The translations under genes and the position numbers were made by a program. Below the pieces are notes generated by a model. That model saw only the letters and a list, made by a program, of their open reading frames with translations. It did no database searches and was not told the origin of the DNA. A stretch of DNA of 64,000 nt from the NCBI RefSeq assembly GCF_020037025.1, contig NZ_JAIQLH010000004.1, positions 1 through 64,000 on the forward strand, in the 5' to 3' direction. Below are positions 8,237 to 17,949 of this stretch, in pieces. This DNA comes from Streptomyces huiliensis (GTDB lineage: Bacteria > Actinomycetota > Actinomycetes > Streptomycetales > Streptomycetaceae). Every line of letters starts with the position of its first letter. Positions within the stretch are counted from its first letter, which is position 1.

Positions 8237-9387
8237 GTGACCGTGGACAGCACCGCCGCGCGCAAGCCGCGGGGCGGCAAACGCGCCGGAGCGAAGAAGC
8301 CGGCCGCCGGGGCGGGCGAGCCCGAGCTCGTACAGCTGCTGACGCCCGAGGGCGAGCGGGTCGAGCACCCGGACTACGCCATCGACGTGACGCCCGAGGA
8401 ACTGCGCGGCCTGTACCGCGACATGGTGCTGACCCGCCGCTTCGACGGCGAGGCGACCACCCTCCAGCGCCAGGGTGAACTGGGCCTGTGGGCCTCCCTG
8501 CTGGGCCAGGAGGCCGCCCAGATCGGCTCCGGCCGGGCCACCCGCGACGACGACTACGTCTTCCCGACCTACCGCGAGCACGGTGTCGCCTGGTGCCGGG
8601 GCGTGGACCCGACCAACCTCCTGGGGATGTTCCGCGGCGTCAACAACGGCGGCTGGGACCCCAACGAGAACAACTTCCACCTCTACACGATCGTCATCGG
8701 CTCGCAGGCGCTGCACGCCACCGGTTACGCCATGGGCATCACCAAGGACGGCGCCGACTCCGCCGTCATCGCCTACTTCGGCGACGGCGCGACCAGCCAG
8801 GGCGACGTGGCCGAGGCCTTCACCTTCGCCGCCGTCTACAACGCCCCCGTGGTCTTCTTCTGCCAGAACAACCAGTGGGCCATCTCCGAGCCCACCGAGA
8901 AGCAGACCCGCGTGCCCCTCTACCGCCGCGCCCAGGGCTACGGCTTCCCCGGCGTCCGCGTCGACGGCAACGACGTCCTGGCCTGCCTCGCCGTCACCCG
9001 GGCCGCGCTGGAGCGCGCCCGCACCGGCGAGGGCCCCACCTTCGTCGAGGCGTTCACCTACCGGATGGGCGCCCACACCACCTCCGACGACCCCACCCGC
9101 TACCGCCGCGACGAGGAGCGGGAGCTGTGGGAGGCCAAGGACCCGATCCTGCGCCTCCGCCGCCACCTGGAGCGCGAGGGCATCGCCGACGAGGAGTTCT
9201 TCGCCGCCCTGGAGACGGAGAGCGACGCGCTGGCCAAGCGCGTCCGCGAGACCGTGCGCGCCATGCCCGACCCGGAGAGCACGGCCATCTTCGAGAACAT
9301 CTACGCGGACGGCCACGCGCTGGTCGACGAGGAACGCGAACAATTCATCGCCTACCAGGCTTCGTTCGCCGACGAGGAGAGCAAGTA

Positions 9388-9388
<1 letters not shown>
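8237..9388 (+). CDS. bkdA: Branched-chain 2-oxoacid dehydrogenase E1 alpha
   Basis: A 383-aa thiamine diphosphate-dependent E1 alpha subunit. The TPP-binding signature runs from FGDGATSQGD to FFCQNNQWAIS, and the E1 alpha phosphorylation-loop region (GAHTTSDDPTRYR) is present. It decarboxylates branched 2-oxoacids from Val, Leu and Ile and passes the acyl group to the E2 lipoyl domain. This supplies isobutyryl-, isovaleryl- and 2-methylbutyryl-CoA for branched fatty acids and polyketide starters. The start is GTG 8237 with GGAGGA six nt upstream; the first ~25 residues are Lys/Ala-rich and variable. The stop overlaps the bkdB start by one base (TAATG), indicating translational coupling. Confidence 0.9.
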
Positions 9389-10368
<980 letters not shown>

Positions 10369-10383
10369 GGGCTGAGGAGAGTC

Positions 10384-11901
10384 GTGACGATGACTGCGAG
10401 CACAGCGAGCGACCAGCGCTTCCGCGAGTTCAAGATGCCCGACGTGGGCGAGGGTCTCACCGAGGCCGAGATCCTCAAGTGGTACGTGGCCGTAGGGGAC
10501 ACCGTCTCCGACGGCCAGGTGGTCTGCGAGGTCGAGACCGCCAAGGCCGCCGTCGAACTGCCCATCCCCTTCGACGGCGTGGTGCACGAGCTGCGCTTCG
10601 AGGAGGGCGTGACGGTCGACGTCGGCACCGCGATCATCTCGGTCGACACCCGGCCCGGTGAGGGGCCCGCCACCGCGACCGGCGACGTGATCGACCCGAC
10701 CGCCGCCGGTGCCCCGGCCGAGCCCGCCGCGCACGCCGAGACGGCGGCCGCGCCGGAGGGCGAGGGCCAGGGACAGGGCCGGCAGGCCGTCCTCGTGGGC
10801 TACGGCGCCGCGCCGTCGTCCACCAAGCGGCGGCCGCGCAAGGCCCGTCCGGAGGCGTCGACGGTCGGCGCGGCGGTCCAGGCGGAGCTGAACGGGCACG
10901 CGGCCCCCGCCGTGGCCCCGGCGGCCCCCGCCGCCCCCGCCGCACCCATAACTCCTCCGGCCCCTCCGGTGACCGGCGCCCCCGCCGCCGCGGGGAGCGC
11001 CCGTCCGCTGGCCAAGCCGCCCGTCCGCAAGCTGGCCAAGGACCTCGGCATCGACCTGGCGGCCGTCAGCCCGACCGGCCCCGACGGCGTGGTGACCCGC
11101 GAGGACGTGCACGCCGCCCACCAGGCGAGCGTGGCCCCGGCGGCGGTCCCGGCCGAGGCTCCCACCGCCGCGGCCCCGGCCCCCGCCGGCGCGTGGGCCG
11201 CCCGGGAGACGCGCATCCCGGTCAAGGGCGTCCGCAAGGCCACCGCCCAGGCCATGGTGGCCAGCGCCTTCACCGCGCCGCACGTCACGGAGTTCGTCAC
11301 CGTCGACGTCACCCGCACGATGAAGCTCGTCCAGCGGTTGAAGGACGACCCCGACATGGCCGGGCTGCGGGTCAACCCGCTGCTGCTGGTGGCCAAGGCG
11401 TTCCTGGTGGCCATCCGGCGGAACCCGGACATCAACGCCTCCTGGGACGAGGAGAACCAGGAGATCGTCCGCAAGGACTACGTCAACCTGGGCATCGCCG
11501 CGGCGACGCCGCGCGGGCTGATCGTGCCCAACATCAAGGAGGCGCAGGCCAAGACGCTCCCCGAGCTGTCGCGGGCGCTCTCCGACCTGGTGAGCACGGC
11601 GCGCGAGGGGAAGACCAGCCCGGCGGAGATGTCCGGCGGCACGGTCACGATCACCAACGTCGGCGTGTTCGGCGTGGACACCGGGACGCCCATCCTCAAC
11701 CCGGGCGAGTCGGCGATCCTGGCCTTCGGCGCGATCAAGCTCCAGCCGTGGGTGCACAAGGGCAAGGTCAAACCCCGGCACGTCACCACGCTGGCGCTCT
11801 CCTTCGACCACCGCCTGGTGGACGGGGAGCTCGGGTCGCGGGTGCTGGCCGACATCGCGGCCGTCCTGGAACACCCGAAGCGGCTGCTCACCTGGGGCTG
11901 A
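10384..11901 (+). CDS. bkdC: Branched-chain 2-oxoacid dehydrogenase E2 (dihydrolipoyl acyltransferase)
   Basis: A 505-aa E2 with one N-terminal lipoyl domain (residues ~15-90; lipoyl-Lys in VETAKAAVE), a ~120-residue Ala/Pro-rich swinging linker, a peripheral-subunit-binding domain (~215-250, RKLAKDLGIDLAAV, GVVTREDV) and the catalytic acetyltransferase core ending with SFDHRLVDG, whose His and Asp act in acyl transfer to CoA. The start could be GTG 10384 or ATG 10390; GAGGAG at 10374-10379 fits either. It is the third operon gene, 15 nt after bkdB. No E3 gene is nearby, so the complex must share a lipoamide dehydrogenase encoded elsewhere. Confidence 0.92.
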   Translation: MTMTASTASDQRFREFKMPDVGEGLTEAEILKWYVAVGDTVSDGQVVCEVETAKAAVELPIPFDGVVHELRFEEGVTVDVGTAIISVDTRPGEGPATATGDVIDPTAAGAPAEPAAHAETAAAPEGEGQGQGRQAVLVGYGAAPSSTKRRPRKARPEASTVGAAVQAELNGHAAPAVAPAAPAAPAAPITPPAPPVTGAPAAAGSARPLAKPPVRKLAKDLGIDLAAVSPTGPDGVVTREDVHAAHQASVAPAAVPAEAPTAAAPAPAGAWAARETRIPVKGVRKATAQAMVASAFTAPHVTEFVTVDVTRTMKLVQRLKDDPDMAGLRVNPLLLVAKAFLVAIRRNPDINASWDEENQEIVRKDYVNLGIAAATPRGLIVPNIKEAQAKTLPELSRALSDLVSTAREGKTSPAEMSGGTVTITNVGVFGVDTGTPILNPGESAILAFGAIKLQPWVHKGKVKPRHVTTLALSFDHRLVDGELGSRVLADIAAVLEHPKRLLTWG

Positions 11902-11937
11902 CGGCGAACGGCCCACTGAATGGCCGGAACGGCCAAA

Positions 11938-12007
11938 AGGGCCCGGACGCGCCCACTCCTCACCCCCCTCCGGTGAGGAGCGAGCGGCGTCCGGGCCCTC
12001 CGTTTTC
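11938..12007 (+). terminator. Strong nested terminator of the bkd operon
   Basis: The outer stem is 13 bp and perfect (11938-11950 with 11987-11999, AGGGCCCGGACGC). It encloses a second 9-bp stem (CTCCTCACC/GGTGAGGAG) and is followed by CCGTTTT. This is one of the clearest intrinsic terminators in the window. Confidence 0.88.
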
Positions 12008-12080
12008 ATGGCAGAGCGGCCTCGAGCCATTCCATTGGCAGGGTGGAATGGCCCGTGTGGGGCAATTTACTTAAGATTGA

Positions 12081-12099
12081 CCGACACTTGCAGTGTCGG
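12081..12099. promoter_or_regulatory. Operator: CCGACACT-TGC-AGTGTCGG
   Basis: A perfect 8-bp inverted repeat with a 3-nt spacer lies 16 nt before the XRE/MmyB-type regulator start, next to an AT-rich stretch (aatttacttaaga). Position and symmetry fit autorepression by the downstream HTH protein. Confidence 0.65.
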
Positions 12100-12114
12100 A
12101 ATGGGAGGCTCCCC

Positions 12115-12975
12115 GTGGCGGGTGCGAGTGCGGGCGGGGGGATGTCGAACGGGGGGACGTCGAACGGCGGGATACCGGACCCGGCGGAGGACGGCGAGTC
12201 CATCAGCCGTCTGCTCCGGGCCTGGCGGGCCCGGGTCGACGCGCGGACCGTCCCCGAGCTGCGCGGCGTCCACCCCCGGCCGGGCCGGCTGCTGTCGCAG
12301 CGCCACGTCGCCCGGCTCACCGGCGTCAGCGAGGGCTGGTACCGCGCCCTGGAGGCCGGCCGCCGCCAGGACTTCTCCGAGAGCTTCCTGCTCCGGGTCG
12401 CCGCCGCGCTGCGGCTGAGCGAGGCCGAGACGCTGACCCTCTTCCTCGCCGTCTGCGGCCGCCGCCCGCCCGGCTCCCCGTGCCCGGCCGGCGAGCTCCC
12501 CCAGGGCGTCAAGGACCTGCTCGTCCAGCAGACGACGTACCCCGCCTACCTCTCCGACAACGCCTGGAACGTCGTCGCCTCCAACCGCCTGATGGGCGAG
12601 TGGTTCCCCTGGGTGCTCCGCCCGGGGGCCAACCTGATGCGGTGGGCCCTGTTGCACCCCGAGGCCCGCGAGCAGATGCTCGACTGGGGGAACAGCTGCG
12701 CCCGCGCCTACCTGGCCATGCTCCGCGTAGCCGCCAACAGCAACCCGGCCGACGCCGGGCTGCGGGCCCTGGTCCGCGAGGTGCTGGACTCCGACGCGGA
12801 CTGCCGCCGCATCTGGGCCGAGGAGCACGACGTCGTCGAGCACCGCGACGGCCACGTCTTCCGGCTGCGGCTGCCGTACCACGGCTACGCCGAGATCCGG
12901 GTGACGAGTCATGTCCTGCTGCCGATACAACGCCCCGACCTGCGCTTCGTCTTCATCACCCCGCTGGCCGACTGA
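12115..12975 (+). CDS. XRE-family regulator with MmyB/MltR-type ligand domain
   Basis: A 286-aa protein. An N-terminal HTH_31-type domain (about residues 25-100) reads GRLLSQRHVARLTGVSEGWYRALEAGRRQDFSES in pieces, with the recognition helix around GVSEGWYRALE. The C-terminal domain (~125-285; YPAYLSDNAWNVVASNRLM, LPYHGYAEIRV) is of the MmyB-like ligand-binding type. Such regulators often control neighbouring oxidoreductases and bind small hydrophobic ligands. GTG 12115 was chosen because GGGAGG lies six nt upstream. A perfect inverted repeat immediately upstream suggests autoregulation. No obvious partner enzyme lies next to it; the following gene is a GntR regulator. Confidence 0.83.
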   Translation: MAGASAGGGMSNGGTSNGGIPDPAEDGESISRLLRAWRARVDARTVPELRGVHPRPGRLLSQRHVARLTGVSEGWYRALEAGRRQDFSESFLLRVAAALRLSEAETLTLFLAVCGRRPPGSPCPAGELPQGVKDLLVQQTTYPAYLSDNAWNVVASNRLMGEWFPWVLRPGANLMRWALLHPEAREQMLDWGNSCARAYLAMLRVAANSNPADAGLRALVREVLDSDADCRRIWAEEHDVVEHRDGHVFRLRLPYHGYAEIRVTSHVLLPIQRPDLRFVFITPLAD

Positions 12976-13114
12976 GCGCGGTGCCCCCGCCCGCCGGCGT
13001 CCACCCGCGTCCGCCGCACCGGTGCGGACCGGCCCCGCCGCGGTCCGTACCACGACCCGTCCGGATCGCGGACAGCCCCTCATCAAGCATCTGTCTTGTA
13101 TCTATGCTGTGTGC

Positions 13115-13801
13115 ATGCCTGCCACCCCCTCTCCCCCCTCCCTGTCACCCGCCAAGGCACCCGCCGGCCGGCCCGCCGCGGCCGACCGCGTCTACGCACA
13201 CGTCAAGGACGGCGTCCTGCACCGGCGGTACGCCGGCGGGACGCTGCTCACGGAGGGCGGGCTGGCGGAGGCCGTAGGGGTCTCCAGGACACCCGTCCGC
13301 GAGGCGCTGCTGCGCCTGGAGGGTGAGGGACTGCTCAAGCTCTACCCGAAGAAGGGGGCGCTCGTGCTGGCCGTGTCCGCACAGGAGATCGCGGATGTGG
13401 TGGAGACCCGGCTGCTGGTGGAGAAGCACGCGGCGGCCAAGGCCGTACCCGCCCCGCCGGCCCTCATCACCCGGTTGGAGGAACTGCTCGCGGACATGCG
13501 TCGGCAGGCCGCCGAGGGCGACCTCGCCGCCGTCTCGGTCAGCGACCGCGCCTTCCACGCGGAGATCGTCCGCAGCGCCGGGAACCAGATCCTGTCCCGC
13601 CTCTACGACCAGCTGCGCGACCGCCAGCTGCGGATGGGCGTCGCCGCGATGCACGCCCACCCGGACCGCATCGCCAAGAACATCGCCGAGCACGCCGAGA
13701 TCCTGGAGGCCCTCCGGGCCGGGGACGCGCCCGCGGCCGTCGCCGTCGTCGACCGGCACGTCGGCTGGGTGCGCACGCTCGCCCAGGGGAACGAGCGATG
13801 A
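13115..13801 (+). CDS. GntR-family (FadR/FCD) transcriptional regulator
   Basis: A 228-aa regulator. The winged HTH (residues ~25-90) has the GntR signature LAEAVGVSRTPVREALLRLEGEG. The C-terminal all-helical FCD domain (~100-220) has the metal/ligand-binding pattern ETRLLVEKHAA, FHAEIVRSAGN and HAEILEALRAGD. Its last codon overlaps the MFS transporter start (ATGA), so the pair forms an operon and the regulator probably controls uptake or efflux of its own effector. The start is ATG 13115; TATGCT lies 6 nt upstream with no ribosome site, consistent with a leaderless mRNA. Confidence 0.9.
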   Translation: MPATPSPPSLSPAKAPAGRPAAADRVYAHVKDGVLHRRYAGGTLLTEGGLAEAVGVSRTPVREALLRLEGEGLLKLYPKKGALVLAVSAQEIADVVETRLLVEKHAAAKAVPAPPALITRLEELLADMRRQAAEGDLAAVSVSDRAFHAEIVRSAGNQILSRLYDQLRDRQLRMGVAAMHAHPDRIAKNIAEHAEILEALRAGDAPAAVAVVDRHVGWVRTLAQGNER

Positions 13802-15099
13802 CCGCCCCCTGTCAGGGCCTGCCCGGGGACCCGCCGGGCGGCCGGCGGGCGGCGGCGGTCTGGGCGGTCGGGGTCGGCGTCTACTTCGTCGCCATCGTCT
13901 TCCGGACCAGCCTCGGCGTGGCCGGGATCGACGCGGCCGAGCGGTTCCACGTCAACGCCTCGGCCCTGTCGACGTTCTCCATACTCCAGTTGCTCGTCTA
14001 CGCGGGCATGCAGATACCCGTCGGCCTGCTGGTCGACCGCATGGGCACCAAGAAGGTGCTCGCCCTCGGCACCGTCCTGTTCACCGCCGGGCAGCTGGGC
14101 TTCGCGCTCTCCCACTCCTACGGGACGGCCCTGGCCGCCCGCGCCCTCCTCGGCTGCGGCGACGCGATGACGTTCATCAGCGTCCTGCGGCTCGGCGCCC
14201 GCTGGTTCCCCGCCCGGCACGGGCCGATGGTCGCCCAGGTGGCGGCGCTGTTCGGAATGGCAGGCAACCTCGTCTCGACCCTCGTCCTCGCCCCGCTGCT
14301 GCACTCCCGCGGCTGGACCTCGACGTTCGGGGGCAGCGCGGCGGCCGGCGTCGTCGTCCTCGTCCTGCTCCTGGTCTTCCTCCGGGACCACCCGGAGGGG
14401 TACGAGCCGGAGCCCGCCCCGCACCCCGGCGCCGGCTACGTCCGGCAGCAGATCACCCGCGCCTGGCGGGAGCCCGGCACCCGGCTGGGCATGTGGGTGC
14501 ACTTCACCACCCAGTTCCCGGCCATCGTCTTCCTGCTGCTGTGGGGCATGCCGTTCCTCGTCGAGGCCGAGGGGCTGAGCCGGGAGACCGCGGGCCGGCT
14601 GCTCACCCTCGTCGTCCTGGTGAACATGGCCGTCGGCCTGGTGTACGGCCAGATCGTCGCCCGGCACCACGCCGCCCGGCTGCCGCTCGCCCTCGGCACG
14701 ATCGGCGCGACCGCGCTCCTCTGGGCGGCCACCCTGGCCTGGCCGGGGACGCACGCCCCGATGTGGTTGCTGATCACCCTGTGCGCGGTGCTCGGCGCCT
14801 GCGGCCCGGCCTCCATGATCGGCTTCGACTTCGCCCGGCCGGCCAACCCGCCGGCGCGGCAGGGCACGGCGTCCGGCATCGTCAACATGGGCGGCTTCAC
14901 CGCGTCCATCACCACGCTGCTGGCCATCGGCGTCGTCCTCGACGCGACCGGGGACGACTACCGGGCCGCCTTCGCCGCCTTCTTCGTCGTCCAGGCGGTG
15001 GGCCTGGCCCAGATCCTGCGGCTGCGCGAACGGGCCCGGCGGCGGGAGCGGGAACGGGTGGTGGCGTCGCGGGTGGAGACGGTGCACGTACCGGTGTGA
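13798..15099 (+). CDS. MFS transporter, translationally coupled to GntR regulator
   Basis: A 433-aa major facilitator with about 12 hydrophobic segments. It starts VWAVGVGVYFVAIVFRTSLG and has the loop 2-3 motif VDRMGTKKVLALG. A second-half repeat begins near residue 225 (LGMWVHFTTQFPAIVFLLLW), and there is a basic cytoplasmic C-tail (RLRERARRRERER). It resembles organic-acid or sugar-acid permeases of the NarK/ACS type. ATG overlaps the GntR stop by 4 nt. The substrate is probably the GntR ligand, such as a carboxylate; this is inference from operon context only. Confidence 0.85.
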   Translation: MTAPCQGLPGDPPGGRRAAAVWAVGVGVYFVAIVFRTSLGVAGIDAAERFHVNASALSTFSILQLLVYAGMQIPVGLLVDRMGTKKVLALGTVLFTAGQLGFALSHSYGTALAARALLGCGDAMTFISVLRLGARWFPARHGPMVAQVAALFGMAGNLVSTLVLAPLLHSRGWTSTFGGSAAAGVVVLVLLLVFLRDHPEGYEPEPAPHPGAGYVRQQITRAWREPGTRLGMWVHFTTQFPAIVFLLLWGMPFLVEAEGLSRETAGRLLTLVVLVNMAVGLVYGQIVARHHAARLPLALGTIGATALLWAATLAWPGTHAPMWLLITLCAVLGACGPASMIGFDFARPANPPARQGTASGIVNMGGFTASITTLLAIGVVLDATGDDYRAAFAAFFVVQAVGLAQILRLRERARRRERERVVASRVETVHVPV

Positions 15100-15114
15100 C
15101 GGGCGGGCCTTGTA

Positions 15115-15245
15115 CGGCCCCCTACGGCGTTCCCCCTAGGGCGTCCCCATTAGGGCGTCCCCATTAGGGCGTCCCCATTAGGGCGTCCCCATTAGGGCGT
15201 TCCCCCTACGGCGTCCCCCCCCTACGGCGTCCCCCCTACGGCGTC
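15115..15245. repeat. 14-nt tandem repeat array (agggcgtccccatt) between convergent genes
   Basis: Four exact 14-nt units lie at 15138-15193. They are flanked on both sides by degenerate versions (cctacggcgtcccc) that continue to and across the TAG stop of the next, convergent gene. No hairpin of note and no gene are present. Confidence 0.9.
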
Positions 15246-16066
15246 ACCGCGAACCCCCGCAGGATCGCCTCCGCCAGCCGCGGATCGCCCTCCGCCGTCA
15301 CCCGGTCCGCCACCCCCTCCGGCCGCACCCGCCCGCAGGCCAGCCGGAGGTACGTCTCCCAGTCCATGGCGAGCGTCACGGCGGGGCCGAGCGACACACT
15401 GGAGTCGAGCGTGCCCCGCCCCGCCGCGTCGACGCGGACGGTCCGCAGGAACTCCACCGGCCCGTGCACGTCCACCACCACCGCGCTGCCGGGCGGCGCC
15501 CCCGCGTCCTTGGCCACCACCTTCGGCAGTCCGGACAGCAGCAGGTCACGCGCGACCAGGGCGCCCGGCGCGTCCAGGTTGCCCGGCACGCCCAGCGCCC
15601 GCCGCAGGTCCTGCTCGTGCACCCACACGTCGAACGCCCGGATGTTCAGCTGCTGTTCGAGCGTCCGCTCCGGTCCCGCGCCCAGCGGCCAGCGCACCGG
15701 CGCGAGCGGCGAGCGCGTCTCGTTCCGCAGCTGCCGCGACCGCCGGATGATCGTCAACTCCAGCTCGGACGTCATCTCCAGCGCCGTGTGGCAGCGCCGC
15801 ACGTCGACCTGCACCTCCACGTACCGCGAGAACTCGTCGGTGACGTGGAACAGGTCCCGGGGGAGCGTGTGGATCGGCCGGGGCTCGCCCAGCATCTCGC
15901 TCTCCACCCCGATGACGTGCGAGACGACGTCCCGCACCGACCACCCCGGGCACTCCGTGGGCCGGTTCCAGTCGCCCTCGGCGAGCGGTTTCACCAACTC
16001 GTTGATCGCTTCGATGGAATGGGTCCAGGCGTCGATGGCGGGCTGCAGACTGGGGTGGACGGTCAC
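15236..16066 (-). CDS. Maleylpyruvate isomerase-like (DinB fold) protein
   Basis: A 276-aa protein of the actinobacterial TIGR03083/MDMPI-N family. The N-terminal four-helix DinB-like domain has the hallmark DWNRPTECPGWSVRDVVSHV, in which His and other polar residues bind a metal. A later DVWVHEQDLRRAL motif supplies more conserved His/Asp. The C-terminal ~100 residues form the SCP2-like MDMPI_C domain (VTLAMDWETYLRLACGR). Members are mycothiol-dependent isomerases or S-transferases. The start was set at GTG 16066 (VTVHPSLQPAID) because GAGGG lies 5 nt upstream; the frame continues upstream without a ribosome site. It is divergent from the amidase gene. Confidence 0.8.
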   Translation of the reverse strand: MTVHPSLQPAIDAWTHSIEAINELVKPLAEGDWNRPTECPGWSVRDVVSHVIGVESEMLGEPRPIHTLPRDLFHVTDEFSRYVEVQVDVRRCHTALEMTSELELTIIRRSRQLRNETRSPLAPVRWPLGAGPERTLEQQLNIRAFDVWVHEQDLRRALGVPGNLDAPGALVARDLLLSGLPKVVAKDAGAPPGSAVVVDVHGPVEFLRTVRVDAAGRGTLDSSVSLGPAVTLAMDWETYLRLACGRVRPEGVADRVTAEGDPRLAEAILRGFAVTP

Positions 16067-16196
16067 GTGATCCCTCGTGCGGTGCGTGCGTTCGGCGGCA
16101 TGGTTACGGGGCAAGTGCTGTCTGGGTCTCAGCAGTTAAGTTACGCTGCGCACGGGCAGCACGGCAGAGGTTTCCCGGGCCGAGAGTGGTGGTACT

Positions 16197-16976
16197 GTGC
16201 GCGTCTCCCTGATCCAGCTCGCCGTGGACCCGACGGAGACAACGGACGCCCGGCGGCAGCGCGCGGCGGACCTCGTCCGCGCCCAGCACGGCCGTGACCT
16301 GGTGGTCCTCCCCGAGCTCTGGACGGTCGGCGCCTTCGCCTTCGACTCCTTCGCCACCGGCTCCGAACCGCTGAACGGCCCCACGGCGGCGGCGATGTCG
16401 GCCGCCGCGCGGGACGCCGGGGTCTGGCTGCACGCCGGCTCGATCGTCGAACGGTCCGCGGACGGCGCCCTGTTCAACACCTCCCTCCTCTTCACCCCCG
16501 ACGGCACGCTCGCCCGCACCTACCGCAAGATCCACCTCTTCGGCTTCGACCGGGGCGAGGCCGTCCTGCTCGGCGCGGGCCACGACATCGTCACCGCCCC
16601 GCTCCCGGAGACCGTGCTCGGCCTCGCCACCTGCTACGACCTCCGCTTCCCCGAACTCTTCCGGGCCCTGGTCGACGCCGGCGCCCAGACCCTCGTCGTC
16701 CCGGCCGGCTGGCCCGAGCGCCGCCGCGCTCACTGGACGCTGCTGGCCCGCGCCCGGGCCGTCGAGGACCAGGCGTACGTCCTGGCCTGCGGCACGGCGG
16801 GAACGCACGCGGGCGTGGCCCAGGCGGGCCACAGCCTGGTGATCGACCCCTGGGGCGAGGTCCTGGCCGAGGCCGGGCCGGACGAGGAGGTGCTCACCGC
16901 CGACCTGGACATGGACCGGGTGGCGACGACGCGCGAGGAGTTCCCGGCGCTGCGGAACCGGGTGCTCGGCCGCTGA
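16197..16976 (+). CDS. Carbon-nitrogen hydrolase (nitrilase superfamily)
   Basis: A 259-aa omega-amidase-type hydrolase with a complete catalytic set: Glu in VLPELW, Lys in YRKIHLFGF and the nucleophile Cys in LATCYDLRFPELF. A second Glu may lie in ARAVEDQAYV. Size and motifs match the omega-amidase/Nit2-like branch, which hydrolyses short amides such as 2-oxoglutaramate or deaminated glutathione. It is probably cytosolic. The start is GTG 16197. It is divergent from the mycothiol-isomerase-like gene with about 130 nt between them. Exact substrate unknown. Confidence 0.85.
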   Translation: MRVSLIQLAVDPTETTDARRQRAADLVRAQHGRDLVVLPELWTVGAFAFDSFATGSEPLNGPTAAAMSAAARDAGVWLHAGSIVERSADGALFNTSLLFTPDGTLARTYRKIHLFGFDRGEAVLLGAGHDIVTAPLPETVLGLATCYDLRFPELFRALVDAGAQTLVVPAGWPERRRAHWTLLARARAVEDQAYVLACGTAGTHAGVAQAGHSLVIDPWGEVLAEAGPDEEVLTADLDMDRVATTREEFPALRNRVLGR

Positions 16977-17057
16977 GAGCCCGGCACACCCGCCAACTCC
17001 CGCCCCGGAAGCAGACGTTCCGGTCAGCGGAATGTGTGACCGTGTACGTTCAGACCC

Positions 17058-17723
17058 ATGAACGACCAGCAGCCGTACGCCCCGACCGAGCCGTCCCTCG
17101 CGACACCTCCTCCCCTTCCCCCGGCGCGGCGGCGTCCCTGGATTCCGGCGGTCGCCGGCGCGGTGGCCGCCTCGGTCGTGTGGGGCGCCGCCCTGGCCCT
17201 GACCGGCGGGAGCGGCGGGAGCGGCGGCGCGCCCGGCCCGAGCGGCTACCGTGCCGGCGCGAACCTCTGCGAGCAGGAGACCACCAAGGCGCTCGAACGC
17301 CTCTACACCCTCAAGAGCCCCGAGTCGTCCGTGCTCCGGCACGCGAACATGGACCGCGCCGAATGCCACCGGGATCTGGAGGGCAAGGGGCCGGACGGGG
17401 CCGGCGGCATGATGCTCAACACCAGCCTCAGCCTCCACCGGAAGGCCGACCCGGGACCCGCGTTCGTCGCCGAGGCGGAGGGCGCCGACTACCTCCCGAA
17501 GAGCAAGACCACGGTCAAGAAGGTCTCCGGCCTCGGGGAGCGGGCCTACCTCGTCCGGACGGACATGGAGTACGCCCGCTTCACCACCCTCAGCGTCCTG
17601 GACGGCGGGGCCGTGTACGTCGCGAAAGTGACCTCCTCCGCCGGAAAGGGAGACGCGGACAAGGTGGCGGACGCCCTCGTAGAGGACGCCAGGGCGACCC
17701 TCCCCGTGCTCAAGCGCTCCTGA
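17058..17723 (+). CDS. Membrane-anchored extracytoplasmic protein of unknown function
   Basis: A 221-aa protein with a short cytoplasmic Pro-rich N-terminus, one transmembrane segment (~residues 29-49, PAVAGAVAASVVWGAALAL), a Gly/Ser linker and an extracytoplasmic domain with two Cys residues (NLCEQ and ECHRD) about 35 residues apart that could form a disulfide. The outer domain resembles the actinobacterial DUF3558-like sensor or lipoprotein folds, but the match is weak. ATG 17058 is preceded by TACGTT at exactly 7 nt, suggesting a leaderless mRNA. It is the last gene before the integrated element. Confidence 0.6.
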   Translation: MNDQQPYAPTEPSLATPPPLPPARRRPWIPAVAGAVAASVVWGAALALTGGSGGSGGAPGPSGYRAGANLCEQETTKALERLYTLKSPESSVLRHANMDRAECHRDLEGKGPDGAGGMMLNTSLSLHRKADPGPAFVAEAEGADYLPKSKTTVKKVSGLGERAYLVRTDMEYARFTTLSVLDGGAVYVAKVTSSAGKGDADKVADALVEDARATLPVLKRS

Positions 17724-17806
17724 CACCAGGGGCGGCGGCCACCGCTGAGCAGCGGGTTTCTTACGGGCGTGACACCGCGTTCACCGGCGGATGGCACCCT
17801 GGTGTC

Positions 17807-17949
17807 ATGAACGCCGCTTCGCCCGCCCCCCGCCGCCCCCGTGTCCGCGCCCCCGAGCTCGTCGGCGAGGGCGGCTGGCTGAACGCGGGGGCGAGGAGCT
17901 CTCCCTGGCCGCGCTGCGCGGCCGGATCGTGATCCCCGACTTGTGGATT
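17807..17949 (+). pseudogene. Displaced 5' remnant of thioredoxin/NHL gene
   Basis: Translation gives MNAASPAPRRPRVRAPELVG then EGGWLNAG, matching the start of the intact protein at 22226 (APELIGKGGWINTGG). After the G-run at 17887-17891 the frame is lost, and after restoring one G the similarity resumes as GEELSLAALRGRIVIPDLW versus GKDLKLADFRGRTLILDFW. So the remnant carries a one-base deletion, and its natural product would be only 41 residues. Similarity stops at the left junction of the integrative element. GC-rich codon use is like the chromosome, unlike the more relaxed right copy. It is non-functional. Confidence 0.85.

Noticed and set aside
15138-15193. CRISPR-like array
   Set aside because: Units are 14 nt and directly adjacent with no spacers, and no cas genes are present. 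They are simple tandem repeats.
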